A stretch of DNA of 64,000 nucleotides from Oceanobacillus timonensis (GCF_900166635.1 NZ_LT800497.1:2528344-2592343); one strand, 5' to 3'; counted from the stretch's first letter, positions 16,434-25,531 are shown. The notes: generated from the sequence alone by a model not told the origin. A program made the numbers and translations.

Positions 16434-18305
16434 CTATGCAAACATCTGCCAACTAATTAACCAAGCAATAAACAAAATACTGCTAATACTCGTTAACAGA
16501 TAACCGACCTTCTGCATTTTGGATAATCGATTCTTCTTCCATGAGATCATTATCATCACAAAAGAAATAAGACTGATGATAGTAACAATATAATTCCCTA
16601 TAAAGTGAGGAAGCAATTCAGAATACGGTCGCGTGGCATTAGTTAGCATACGGGCAATGAGTATGACTATATTCACTGCCAATGCTGTTCCGGAAAGCGT
16701 TAATACCCAATTCCATTTTGCAGCAGACACTGTTTTCTGCCTTTTTCTCCTCCGCAACCATGCCAGCACAATTAAAACAATTGGAGAGATTAGAAAATAA
16801 ACCATGAACCAAATAAACAGTCCGAAGCTAATGAAAAGAAAAAGATTGCTTTTATCCATAGGCAGATAATCTGCATAAGAAGTGGATATCTGCTCTACCG
16901 CCCCATCATTTACACGAAAGTACATAACGTTGCTTGGTATAAAAACATCATCTCCGCTTTTTAATTGATAGACGTAAGGACTTGTTTGTACATACGTTGC
17001 TTTGAAACCGGCCAGGTCCATCTCGACTTCATTATGATTGATTGGTTTAACATGTAATGGAGCAAGGTATGCATAGAGATTCATAAAACCATGATACGTG
17101 CGCCGAGCCGAAAGATAAGAACCTTCTACCTCAGACGTGGACGGAAGATTTTCTTGTACTTCCCGCTCTCCTTTTCCAACCAGTTCATCTACCAACCCAT
17201 GAGATAAATCTACTTCGTCTGCCTGATTGGTTAAAACAATAATGGCAAAATGATCTTCCGGTACAATTTGCATATTACTGGAATAAGCAACTGTATTTCC
17301 AGAGTGGGTCAATCCTCTGTATTCGCCATCATATTCCCAAAAACCATGAGCCAGACCAGGAACTCCTTCTTCCGGAGCATAGCTTGTTGCAAGCAATTCG
17401 GAAAGTGTCCTATTTTCCTGAAATAAAGAAGTGTTTTCTGAATCAGGCGGCATCAAAGCCTGTGCAAACCTTGCTAAATCAGCAGCTGTCCCGTTTATAC
17501 CACCGCTTGGATACATGGAGATATAAAAAGGCTGTGATTCTATAAAGTCACCGTTCTCTCCAGGAAAATACCCTTTCCCTTTATGACGCGCTATTTCTTG
17601 ATTATCTTCCACAGGCAAATGGATGGTGGAATGAGCCATTCCCAATTCTTCCAAAATATGTTCCTCCACATATTCATAAAACGGCTGTCCGGTAACTTCT
17701 TCAATGATAAAAGCTGCTAAAGATGTAGAATAATTGGAGTAAGCAACAACCTCTCCAGGTCTATACACCTGTTCCGGCTCTGCTAATGTTAAGGATTCCT
17801 CTAAATCAACCAAATGCTCCGGAGAATCAAATAACAAATCAAAAATATATTCCTCAAAACCCGCATTGTGATGCATTAAATTTAAAATGGTAATCGGCTC
17901 ATCGTAATTTAATTTCGTTAGAAAATCCTCCGGCAAATAAGTCCGTATATCCTCCTCTAAATCTAGTTCCCCTTGTTCTGCAAGCTGCATCGCAGAGACC
18001 CATACAAATAATTTCGTAATCGATCCCCATTCCAGAACGGTTGTCTCCGGATCCATTGGAATTTGGTTTTCTATGTCCGCATAACCGTAGCCTTTAGAAA
18101 GGACAATCTGTTTATCCTTTATCGCAATGATTGCTGCGCCTGCAACGGTACTGCCTATGTATTCTTCTGCATAATCGTCTACAAACTCCTCCAGTTCTTC
18201 TATCGGGATCCCCGATGGCGTTGTATTTTCCGCTGCTGAAAAAGGATACGGGAAACATAAACTGCATAAGAGTATGCAAAGAAGAACGCTGATTCTTTTG
18301 ATCAT
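16434..18305 (-). CDS. membrane-anchored serine hydrolase of the beta-lactamase/PBP4-like class C fold
   Basis: This 623-residue protein has a signal peptide (MIKRISVLLCILLCSLCFPY), then an extracellular class-C beta-lactamase fold. The nucleophile is Ser95 in SITK (SxxK), the second motif is YSN in VVAYSNYSTSL near residue 190, and the third is HSGN in GLTHSGNTVAYS near residue 340. The last 150 residues hold four or five hydrophobic helices with a cationic loop RRRKRQKT. Relatives include FmtA-like and D-aminopeptidase-type esterases acting on the wall. Not a clear resistance enzyme. Single gene; a palindrome lies just upstream of the start. Confidence 0.82.
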   Translation of the reverse strand: MIKRISVLLCILLCSLCFPYPFSAAENTTPSGIPIEELEEFVDDYAEEYIGSTVAGAAIIAIKDKQIVLSKGYGYADIENQIPMDPETTVLEWGSITKLFVWVSAMQLAEQGELDLEEDIRTYLPEDFLTKLNYDEPITILNLMHHNAGFEEYIFDLLFDSPEHLVDLEESLTLAEPEQVYRPGEVVAYSNYSTSLAAFIIEEVTGQPFYEYVEEHILEELGMAHSTIHLPVEDNQEIARHKGKGYFPGENGDFIESQPFYISMYPSGGINGTAADLARFAQALMPPDSENTSLFQENRTLSELLATSYAPEEGVPGLAHGFWEYDGEYRGLTHSGNTVAYSSNMQIVPEDHFAIIVLTNQADEVDLSHGLVDELVGKGEREVQENLPSTSEVEGSYLSARRTYHGFMNLYAYLAPLHVKPINHNEVEMDLAGFKATYVQTSPYVYQLKSGDDVFIPSNVMYFRVNDGAVEQISTSYADYLPMDKSNLFLFISFGLFIWFMVYFLISPIVLIVLAWLRRRKRQKTVSAAKWNWVLTLSGTALAVNIVILIARMLTNATRPYSELLPHFIGNYIVTIISLISFVMIMISWKKNRLSKMQKVGYLLTSISSILFIAWLISWQMFA

Positions 18306-18330
18306 TAAGCCGACCTTCTTTCCGATTTTT

Positions 18331-18349
18331 AAATACTGGTTCAGTATTT
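18331..18349. promoter_or_regulatory. operator-like palindrome upstream of the serine hydrolase
   Basis: AAATACTG (18331-18338) and CAGTATTT (18342-18349) form a perfect 8-3-8 dyad about 25 bases before the ATG. The geometry suits a dimeric repressor such as a TetR-family protein; the factor is unknown. Confidence 0.5.
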
Positions 18350-18533
18350 ATCATAGCACGAAATAGAATATCCTCACAGTTTTTATTTTAAAATTCTAAT
18401 AATTTTAAATCATTTCTCGCGTGCAACTTTACTTTTTTTCAACAGAAACCTTTGCCAAGACAGCTATTTACTTTTCATTCTATTTTCAGTAATCTATTAT
18501 TAGCAATTATTTCAAATATTGGAGGTAATATTT

Positions 18534-19049
18534 ATCCGAAAGCGCATTTTTTTACAATTACATACGGGATATAAACTACCATCCATCTTTCTAGCAGTCC
18601 TATCCATTAGCTTTATTTTATCTTCATGCGCAAGCAATTCACCGGATAAGTCAAATATCGATGGTGTATCCGATGAAACATACGAACAACTCGTACAATT
18701 TTATTTTTTTACCACCACCATGATGGAAATAATAACAACTGATGATAATCATATTGATAAATCAGACCAGAGCTGGATGTATGAACATGAATTATATGGG
18801 GAAGCAGAAAAATATGCTGAGGAAAATGATGCACATGTTTCGGAGGTTTTCCCAAATCCGCTTGTTTTAGAATATCACAACAATCCCGAAGCATATAGTA
18901 AAGAAGAACAAAAGTATATTGATAAAATGCTGTCGTTTATTGAATCATTTCAACGGATGAATCTCGATGCGTATGAACCACTCAAAAAAGAGCTAAAGGA
19001 AGAATTAAACATCAAAGATTCATTTAATCCGTTTGATGAAGTAATATAA
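18534..19049 (+). CDS. small lipoprotein of unknown function with an apparent ATC start codon
   Basis: From 18534 the reading frame encodes R-K-R-I-F, a hydrophobic core PSIFLAVLSISFILSSCAS and the lipobox LSSC, a good lipoprotein signal, then about 140 acidic residues (EEQKYIDKMLSFIESFQRMN). A perfect GGAGGT (18521-18526) stands eight bases before codon 18534, exactly where a start should be, but that codon reads ATC. The TTG at 18519 lies inside the ribosome binding site and no ATG, GTG or better TTG precedes the signal peptide. Either a rare ATC start is used or the start has been lost by mutation. No family recognised. Confidence 0.6.
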   Translation: MRKRIFLQLHTGYKLPSIFLAVLSISFILSSCASNSPDKSNIDGVSDETYEQLVQFYFFTTTMMEIITTDDNHIDKSDQSWMYEHELYGEAEKYAEENDAHVSEVFPNPLVLEYHNNPEAYSKEEQKYIDKMLSFIESFQRMNLDAYEPLKKELKEELNIKDSFNPFDEVI

Positions 19050-19210
19050 CAATAAAATACTTTTTAAACACCACAATCGTTGGAAAACCTTGTTGTCTGA
19101 AACAAATGAAGTCTACATTACGTCCTGACATATCATGCGGCAGTATCTTTTCTCCGAGTTTAATATTTACTTTTCGCATTTCCTGTATTGCTTTGCAAAA
19201 AATAATACAA

Positions 19211-19272
19211 AATGCTCCCATTATCATGTTAGATTGTTTTATCATTTCTTCATCTGCTGTAAAGGGAGCATT
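19211..19272. repeat. long-loop inverted repeat
   Basis: AATGCTCCC (19211-19219) and GGGAGCATT (19264-19272) are perfect complements separated by 44 bases, 28 bases past the cytochrome c stop. It could be the operon end structure, but no U tract adjoins it. Confidence 0.35.
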
Positions 19273-19299
19273 TCCATGTCTATGTTTTTGTATTATATA

Positions 19300-19698
19300 T
19301 TATTTATGCTCACTCAACCAACTCGTCAGTTCATCCAAATCGTCATCCTCCATATCCGAAAAGGATGGCATTCCTCCATCTGTTCCATTTTCTACAATGT
19401 CAGCAATTTCGTCCTGGGAATACGTACTTCCAACTTCTGTTAAATCTGGACCAGCTTCTCCTGATAAGTCTTGACCGTGGCAACTGGCACAATTATTCTG
19501 AAATACTTCTTCTCCGGCGTCAGCGCTGGCAGAATCTCCATCTTCCTCGTCTTCCCCTGAATCAGAGGATTCTGTCTCTTCCCCATTTTCCGCATTGTCA
19601 GCCCCGCCATCACTGCTATCACTACTGTCATCTCCGCCACAAGCTGCCAATACAAAAGCTAAAGCAAACGCTAACAACATAAGATAGAACTTTTTCAT
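19300..19698 (-). CDS. cccB: lipoprotein cytochrome c (c551 type)
   Basis: This is a small electron-carrying cytochrome c anchored in the outer face of the membrane (132 residues). The signal ends in the lipobox LAACGG (Cys20), followed by an Asp/Ser/Glu-rich spacer of about 45 residues. The haem domain has CASCH (CxxCH, haem attachment) and the axial Met in GGMPSF. The layout matches Bacillus CccB. The very acidic linker is more extreme than in B. subtilis, as expected for a salt-tolerant species. Monocistronic. Confidence 0.92.
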   Translation of the reverse strand: MKKFYLMLLAFALAFVLAACGGDDSSDSSDGGADNAENGEETESSDSGEDEEDGDSASADAGEEVFQNNCASCHGQDLSGEAGPDLTEVGSTYSQDEIADIVENGTDGGMPSFSDMEDDDLDELTSWLSEHK

Positions 19699-20306
19699 TT
19701 TCCATTCCCCTTCCTTTTAATTGATGTTAAATTATATTTTCAATATTCATTCTACTCTCCTTTTCTGATAAAATCTATATAAATGCTTATGTGAATTAGT
19801 TCAAAAGAATGATAAAAATCGCTTGTTAAAACGCTCTTATTTTATTGGGATTAATATATTATATTCACCACTTCCAGAGAAAAGAATATGTCCTTCAGGT
19901 TTATTGTTTAGCATTTCCCCAGGCACTTACAGAAATGGAGATAATATTAAAGAAAAATATATGCGTGTATGGTATTTAGAATTCACAGCTCATATATTAT
20001 AATAGAGGGAAATATATTGGTTATTCGCAAGTAAAAATGGATGAATCAAAAAATAGGATGACAGAGGTTCGGGAATACAGCCATCATCTTTTGTTATATA
20101 CTAAAAAAGGATGGCTTTTTTGATTGAAGTAAATTTAAAATATACGTTATCCCTAGATAAAGATAATGCGGTTATATGTATATAGACTTTTGAGCGCTTA
20201 TTAAAAAATAACTTTATTCATAAGATGGATATATGTATTATCCAGAGTCTGTAAACGCCGTACATAAAAAGCAATGGAGAAATAGCATACAGGAGGAAAC
20301 ACGAAT
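19699..20306. other. 608-bp intergenic region with a structured leader
   Basis: There is no credible gene here. The only clear structure is the hairpin at 20079-20121 and its competitor upstream. The rest is AT-rich (for example 19740-20040) with several TATAAT-like runs but no convincing promoter pair. Confidence 0.6.
20057..20121 (+). terminator. hairpin with T tail and a competing upstream pairing
   Basis: AGCCATC (20079-20085) pairs with GATGGCT (20110-20116), followed by TTTTT. Upstream GATG (20057-20060) can instead pair with CATC (20082-20085), breaking the terminator. This looks like a 5'-leader attenuator for the esterase gene at 20307 or the end of a small RNA. No known riboswitch consensus was recognised. 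Confidence 0.45.
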
Positions 20307-21209
20307 ATGAGAAGTATTCAAAGCCGGCTTGCGGAACGTCTAATCACGAGGCTGAGTAATAAGGACAGCTTTACCGACCCTCAATTATTCAAAACGTTTC
20401 TAAAAGAAAAACAAAAAGAAAATGAAAAACCATATGATCTGCCAAAATACATTCAAACAAGGTTTAACATTGAAAAAAAGATGTTTGATGGAATGGAATG
20501 GTATATCTTTAATCAAGAAGAGAATCATTCAGGAAAATCCATCCTCTATTTACACGGAGGAGGTTATATCAAGCAGCCCTCGTTATATCACTGGCATTTT
20601 CTTGGGAAAGTAGCAAAAGAAACCAAAGCTAACATATACGTTCCGATTTATCCGAAAGCACCCAATCATCATTATAAAGAGTCTTTCGAGAAAGTGCTTC
20701 CAATATACAAATGGATGTTAGAAACAATCAATAGCGATAATATTATTTTGATGGGTGACTCTGCCGGCGGAGGATTTGCATTAGCGTTAGCACAATTACT
20801 TTTAGAAAAGGAATTGCCACAGCCCCGGCATATTATATTAATTTCACCTTGGCTTGATATTACGATGAAAAATCCAGAGGCTCATGCGCTCGAACCTAAA
20901 GACCCGATGTTAGGCATCTATGGATTAATTCAGATGGGGAAAGCATACGCAGGAAATACGGACCGTGATCATTATCTGCTCAGTCCGATAAACGGAAAGA
21001 TACATGGGCTAGGAGAAATTACTATGTTTATTGGAACACATGAAGTTCTTTTACCAGATGCTAAAAAATTCAAAGAGTTGGCTGCATCGCAAGACATTCA
21101 CATTAATTATTTTGAGTACCCGGAAATGAACCATATCTTTGTGCTTTACCCTATTCCTGAGGCAAGAGAAGCAACCAAAGAGATAGTAGATATTATAACA
21201 AACAGCTGA
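20307..21209 (+). CDS. alpha/beta hydrolase, HSL/GDXG-type esterase
   Basis: This 300-residue hydrolase belongs to the hormone-sensitive-lipase-like family. The oxyanion-hole motif HGGG is in ILYLHGGGYIKQPS (near residue 90), the nucleophile is in GDSAGGGFALALA (near residue 150), the acid is probably in MFIGTHEVLLPDA and the base His in PEMNHIF. ATG is preceded by AGGAGGAAAC. No signal peptide, so it is cytoplasmic. Substrate unknown (short-chain esters are usual). It has a long leader with a possible attenuator. Confidence 0.9.
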   Translation: MRSIQSRLAERLITRLSNKDSFTDPQLFKTFLKEKQKENEKPYDLPKYIQTRFNIEKKMFDGMEWYIFNQEENHSGKSILYLHGGGYIKQPSLYHWHFLGKVAKETKANIYVPIYPKAPNHHYKESFEKVLPIYKWMLETINSDNIILMGDSAGGGFALALAQLLLEKELPQPRHIILISPWLDITMKNPEAHALEPKDPMLGIYGLIQMGKAYAGNTDRDHYLLSPINGKIHGLGEITMFIGTHEVLLPDAKKFKELAASQDIHINYFEYPEMNHIFVLYPIPEAREATKEIVDIITNS

Positions 21210-21335
21210 TGCAGGATTCCCGTTCAGAAAATTTGTTATCCCGCGGTTTTACTGTGTCAGCTTACAACAAAGTGTATCTAACAAAAAGCAGCTGCTAAAG
21301 AGTTGCTTTTACTGCTTTTCTTTACAAAATATAAA

Positions 21336-21518
21336 TTAAAAAACAATCCCTTTATTTACTAAATACACCAACACTATCAGAGCCCCAAATATGATGGAAA
21401 ATCTAAGCCATTTAGGTACGCTTGAGAACCATTTAGACGCCATTTCCTGACCTAATCCCGTTTTTTTATCGTCATTCATTTTACCAATCCAATCTGCTAT
21501 AAAACCTATGCTTTTCAT
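21336..21518 (-). CDS. small single-helix membrane protein
   Basis: This 60-residue protein has a charged first half (DDKKTGLGQEMASKWFSSVP) and one C-terminal transmembrane helix (WLRFSIIFGALIVLVYLVNK). No family recognised. The Shine-Dalgarno is weak (GGA six bases before ATG). It lies 46 bases downstream of another small membrane protein gene on the same strand, so the two may be co-transcribed. Confidence 0.5.
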   Translation of the reverse strand: MKSIGFIADWIGKMNDDKKTGLGQEMASKWFSSVPKWLRFSIIFGALIVLVYLVNKGIVF

Positions 21519-21564
21519 TACTGTCCATTTCAGCGTAAACTGTCATTTCTTTCACAAGAAAAGT

Positions 21565-21750
21565 CTATTTACCTTTCTCTGATAGTAATGTATCAATTTT
21601 TTCTTCCAATTGACTTATTCTTTTATTTCTTTTGATGCACATTACGATTAGCGATACTAACCCTATAACGAGCAAAATAACAAGTAACAAAAAGAGCAAT
21701 TGAATAAACACATCTCCCATATTTAAACCGCCTACTGATGCTGACAACAC
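21565..21750 (-). CDS. small membrane protein, DUF4083-like
   Basis: This 61-residue protein has one long hydrophobic helix (VFIQLLFLLLVILLVIGLVS), then a short amphipathic helix RNKRISQLEEKIDTLLSEK, the layout of the DUF4083 family. The GTG at 21750 is six bases after AAGGGAAGGAG, a strong site; an internal ATG at MGDVF is less well placed. Function unknown. Confidence 0.6.
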   Translation of the reverse strand: MLSASVGGLNMGDVFIQLLFLLLVILLVIGLVSLIVMCIKRNKRISQLEEKIDTLLSEKGK

Positions 21751-22097
21751 AATATTCTCCTTCCCTTCACAAATTTCCCTTTAAAAAGGTAATTTGCACG
21801 TCGTTATCTATTCCGAACATGCGCCCTGATAGGAGATAGGTAATAATGCGTTAAAGGTGCATAATAATTTATGAACTTGCCAAAATATCCTATATCTAAA
21901 TAATATTACTTAACTTTATCTTCTTCAATACCTGTTTTTAAAACGGCTTCATTTTTAATTTGCTAAATTAATCATTTACTTCATCCATGCCCACTTTTTC
22001 GCCGTTAAAAGGTCCGTATTCGTTTAAAGACATCAAATCGTTGCCTCCCAGACTTCTTAATACCAGAAAACAATTTTAAATTAATGCTGTATCTTCT
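21751..22097 (-). other. 347-bp region with a 21-codon ORF
   Basis: On the minus strand an ORF at 21968-22033 starts MSLNEYGPFNGEKVGMDEVN after GGGAGG, and its frame stays open 13 codons further upstream. It could be a tiny protein or the tail of a lost gene that followed the PadR regulator. The rest shows nothing. Confidence 0.3.
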
Positions 22098-22427
22098 TTA
22101 ATCTAACCCTTCCATAAACAAATCAATAATTTCTTTTGTTTCCTCCCACTCTCGGGCTGTCTCTTTTAAATATGCTTTCCCTAACATCGTCATTCGATAA
22201 TATTTTCGCTTTCCGCCATGAGACACTTTACCATTGTAAGATTCGATTAATCCTTTCTTTTCAAGTCGTTGGAAAACAGCGTATAGTGTCGCTTCTTTAA
22301 TCTGAAAACGATTTTCTGTCCGTAAGCTGATTTGTTTTGATATTTCATAACCATACTGATCATTTTCATAAATTAAACGCAGTATAATTGACTCTAAATG
22401 CCCTCGTATAATATCACTTCTAATCAT
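22098..22427 (-). CDS. PadR-family transcriptional regulator
   Basis: This 109-residue PadR protein starts IRGHLESIILRLIYENDQYG, then YEISKQISLRTENRFQIKEA, TLYAVFQRLEKKGLIESY and the wing GKRKYYRMTMLGKAYLKE, the standard PadR winged-helix order. The ATG follows AAGGAGGG. Such genes normally sit with a membrane protein or ABC exporter they repress; here only a 21-codon remnant follows, and a broken ABC permease lies upstream, so the target may have been lost. Confidence 0.9.
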   Translation of the reverse strand: MIRSDIIRGHLESIILRLIYENDQYGYEISKQISLRTENRFQIKEATLYAVFQRLEKKGLIESYNGKVSHGGKRKYYRMTMLGKAYLKETAREWEETKEIIDLFMEGLD

Positions 22428-22839
22428 AACATACCCTCCTTATCATTTATTCTATCTAGTATAGTAATATTACTATTAATCACTCTTTCTGTCAAAGTAA
22501 TTACGAATATAATGATTCCATAATTTAAAACATCTATAATTGTTATTATATCACATTATAATAAGTAATCTGATTTGAGGGTTTAATTTTATTTTCAAAT
22601 AAAAGAGTAATTATATGAATAACTACTCTTTCTGTTTTAGTAAATTTAAATAGGACTTATATTTTGGATATTTAATGAGGTTTTATAAACGGGCGAGGAC
22701 AGATTGCACAATACGAGCGATATCATAACATAAATCATTCGCATCCTGTGTTAGAACCGCAAGATGCGAATGGGTCATATTTATTGAAATTGTTGTAAGG
22801 CTATTTACTGTTTCTGACTAATCCCCTCTTCTCCACTTC
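22428..22839. other. 412-bp region with a hairpin and a coding remnant
   Basis: A hairpin AAAGAGTA/TACTCTTT (22602-22632) with T-rich tail could terminate transcription in either direction. On the minus strand 22683-22817 is an open 44-codon stretch without a good start, ending MTHSHLAVLTQDANDLCYDI then ARIVQSVLARL. It looks like real coding sequence but I cannot name it. A 10-bp perfect stem CATTCGCATC/GATGCGAATG lies inside it. Confidence 0.4.
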
Positions 22840-23468
22840 TCAGCTATCCCTCCGCAGAAAAGACAGCCAATAAGCCAAAGTACATATTAACCCCCAAATG
22901 AAAAGCGTAAAGAAAGCAGTCCACGGCGGCAGTTCGGTCACTTCATAAGCAGGCGTTCCCAGTAAGCTCATGCCCGCTTGATCCGGCAGGAATCGCAGTC
23001 CTTCTGGCCATTGTAAAATGCCTGTTCCAATAAATATAGGAATCATCATTAAAATGGAAAGCGGAACGATGGTGCTGCGTGTTAATCCCGCAATGCTAAA
23101 AGCAATGATAGACATAAGCAAGTAGACCGCTGTCCAACGTGTGATATCAATCAACATATAACTCATACTTACATCCGAAAAGATATTAATGATCAATCGT
23201 GAAGGGATGATAGCTACTAATATTCCACCTAATATTGCCAGTATAACCGCAACTATTTTTCCGTTCATTAATCGGTGTCGATTTGGGGTAGCGGTTAACG
23301 TCATACGATACTGCCCCCTTGATATTCACTGCTTGCTGCATACACAGGCAGAATAAGGAATGCGTATATAGGAGCAAACATGACAATACCGAAGTCTGCC
23401 ACTGTAGAAGGAGGCATGTCATTCCCTGGATAAAAAACGAGACCTTTAATGCTGTTATCTAAAAGTAA
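22840..23468 (-). pseudogene. ABC-2-type permease, frameshifted and 5' truncated
   Basis: The downstream frame (22840-23300) encodes four hydrophobic helices with TLTATPNRHRLMNGKIVAVI, the standard cytosolic loop of ABC-2 exporters, and ends SFLRRDS. The upstream frame (from 23468) reads GLVFYPGNDMPPSTVADFGI and VMFAPIYAFLILPVYAASSE then YQGGSI. The two join as ...EYQGGSI-RMTLTATPNR if one C is restored near 23305, so a single-base deletion breaks the gene. The first transmembrane helix and its ATPase partner are absent. Non-functional as read. Confidence 0.75.
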
Positions 23469-23505
23469 TCATGAAAATTCCTTTATAAAACCTTCTTTAA
23501 TCTTC

Positions 23506-24690
23506 CTACACTTTCTTTTTTAACAGTGTCATCACTGCAAAAATCAGCATATACACCAAGACCATCACAGCAATTGCTAAATAGCTTGCTTGTAATCCGA
23601 AAATATCAGCGAATGTACCGCTGCTTATCGGTCCAACCATCATTCCGATAGAATAAGCTGTATTGTAAATGGCAAAGGTAACCCCGTATGCTTGTGTTTG
23701 ATTTTCCTGTGCGATATCAGCAAGTTCAGGAAGCGTCGGCGCAAGTACCGTTCCCATACTGATACCTATCAAAGCTAATGCCGCAACCTGCAGCCACATC
23801 GTTGTCGGCATCACAACAAGTACGAATGATACAGCAGTGATTGCTAAACCAATGGTAATTGTTTTAGGATGGCCAATCTTTGTTGAAACACTTCCGACAA
23901 TCGGTGCGGCAAACGCGTAAGCAAGTGAGGGAACACCAAATAATAAGCCGATAATCCCTGGGGATGCATCAAACACATGTTGCAGATGCGTTGGAAATGT
24001 CGGCTCCAGCACGCTTGGAATGGCAGCTCCAATAACCACTGCTCCAACAATCATCAGCAAGGTACGGTTTTTTAATAACTGCCATGCTCCTGAAGTGTCT
24101 TCTTCCTTTTGATGCGGTTCTTCTTTCAAAAGAAATACACGTAGCAAACCATCAATCAGGGCAATCCCTGCAGCTACAAAGAATGGAAGCATATAGCCGC
24201 CCAGCTGATAGAGCCAGCCTCCAAATGTTGGACCTAACAGAATCCCCATTGCTTGACCCGACAGCGCGATCCCCATTACTTTTCCCCGTTCTTTTGATGG
24301 GTAGAAATCAGCTAGAAGCGCAAGCCCAGCTGTCCAGGTAGCCGCTGCTGCGATTCCTTGTAAAATACGGCAAATCAGCAAGAGCCAAAACGTATTCGCA
24401 AATGCAAATAACAGGGTTGCAATCATAAGACCTAAAATTCCCCAAAGCATCGGCCCTCGCCGCCCAACTTTATCAGAAATAACTCCAAAAACAGGAGTGG
24501 CGATTAGCAGAGCTGCTGCATAACTACCGAATAAAATGCCGATTGCAGATTGGGATATACCTAAGGTTTCTGCATAGTCAGGCAAAATTGGAACAATCAT
24601 TCCATATAGAAGCATATCGGTGAAGATTGCTAGCGTCACAATAAACAAGGCGCTCTTTTGAGCTTTTTTTACATGTTGTTCTTGATTCAT
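23506..24690 (-). CDS. MFS multidrug-type exporter (DHA1)
   Basis: This 394-residue major facilitator has 12 predicted helices. Motif A is GVISDKVGRRGPMLWG between helices 2 and 3, and motif C-like GQAMGILLGPTFGGWLYQLG is in helix 5, which marks an antiporter that expels drugs or metabolites. The ATG follows GAAGGGAAA. A PadR regulator lies upstream on the same strand with related half-site palindromes in front of each gene, so it is probably the PadR target. Substrate unknown. Confidence 0.9.
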   Translation of the reverse strand: MNQEQHVKKAQKSALFIVTLAIFTDMLLYGMIVPILPDYAETLGISQSAIGILFGSYAAALLIATPVFGVISDKVGRRGPMLWGILGLMIATLLFAFANTFWLLLICRILQGIAAAATWTAGLALLADFYPSKERGKVMGIALSGQAMGILLGPTFGGWLYQLGGYMLPFFVAAGIALIDGLLRVFLLKEEPHQKEEDTSGAWQLLKNRTLLMIVGAVVIGAAIPSVLEPTFPTHLQHVFDASPGIIGLLFGVPSLAYAFAAPIVGSVSTKIGHPKTITIGLAITAVSFVLVVMPTTMWLQVAALALIGISMGTVLAPTLPELADIAQENQTQAYGVTFAIYNTAYSIGMMVGPISSGTFADIFGLQASYLAIAVMVLVYMLIFAVMTLLKKKV

Positions 24691-24907
24691 TTTTTCCCTT
24701 CTTTCCCTTTATTCTGTGTTGTATAAAAACAACTTTCTTCCTCTTTTAAGATAATCCATTGGCTCCTTTCTTCTATTACACCTGAAGAGGAACAGGAATA
24801 AATTTTTCCGCCTCGTTTACGCTCCGCCTCCACCGATAACGTCAGCAATTTACAGTTTCACTGACATTACTGACTTTATCCACCTTGTATCAAACATTTT
24901 TTATTTT

Positions 24908-24935
24908 ACTCAACATTGATTAGTCATTGTTGACT
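24908..24935 (-). promoter_or_regulatory. operator-like dyad before the MFS gene
   Basis: ACTCAACA (24908-24915) and TGTTGACT (24928-24935) pair in 7 of 8 positions. The half-site ACTYAAC recurs before the PadR gene at 25532. Confidence 0.45.
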
Positions 24936-24975
24936 ATAAATATATTTTTTCTCCCTCCTATACAGAGGGAGATTA

Positions 24976-25518
24976 TTAATTATTTTCTTCTACATATGCT
25001 AATGCCTTTTCGACGAAATCCTGTTGAAGTCTGATTGCAGCAAACATATTATCAAAAACCAGCTGTACCATGGGAGGAATGTTACCTTCCAGGGCTACAT
25101 TCTTTTCCTGCCAGCCTGTTTCAACACTTTGATATTCCTTTTCCAAAGCTATCTGCTGTTGTTCCAAAGCTTGACGCGCTTCTTCGACTGGAAGCTTTTC
25201 AAAAAAAGAGATGCCTGCATATAAAGAAGATGGGTATTGAACGGATGAAGCAGTTAATGCTTCACGAATCAATTCTTTCAGATGTTCTTTTCCTTCTTCA
25301 GTGATACGATAAGTGAATTTTTGCCGGTGACCAGTTTGTTCCACCTTGTCAATGGTAATATAGCTATCCTTCTCTAATTTTTTAAGCGCATGATAAATGG
25401 AACCAATTAAAACGCCGCCCCATCTTTCCGCATCTGTCATCCGCAGCGCCTGCTGAATATCATAGCCGGACATCGGTTTTGCATCTAACATGCATAGTAC
25501 AAGCAGTCTCGTCATCAT
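24976..25518 (-). CDS. PadR-family transcriptional regulator (long form)
   Basis: This 180-residue PadR protein has the winged helix at the N terminus (PMSGYDIQQALRM, then IGSIYHALKKLEKDSYITID, then FTYRITEEGKEHLKEL) and a C-terminal coiled region of the Vir/AphA type (EARQALEQQQIALEKEYQSV). The ATG at 25518 is seven bases after AAAGGA. It probably represses itself and the MFS gene downstream, since a shared half-site lies before both. Ligand unknown. Confidence 0.88.
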   Translation of the reverse strand: MMTRLLVLCMLDAKPMSGYDIQQALRMTDAERWGGVLIGSIYHALKKLEKDSYITIDKVEQTGHRQKFTYRITEEGKEHLKELIREALTASSVQYPSSLYAGISFFEKLPVEEARQALEQQQIALEKEYQSVETGWQEKNVALEGNIPPMVQLVFDNMFAAIRLQQDFVEKALAYVEENN

Positions 25519-25531
25519 CGTCACATCCTTT

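Noticed and set aside
16300..16440. Plus-strand ORF starting MKTANTSVDSIAIMLKEGHQ
   Set aside because: AGGAG lies immediately against the ATG, and the ORF continues as antisense of the serine hydrolase gene. Most likely chance.
19024..19245. Minus-strand 73-codon ORF (MIKQSNMIMGAFCII...) after the cytochrome c gene
   Set aside because: No convincing ribosome binding site, no recognisable family, and it overlaps the end of the lipoprotein gene and an inverted repeat. Kept out of the gene list.
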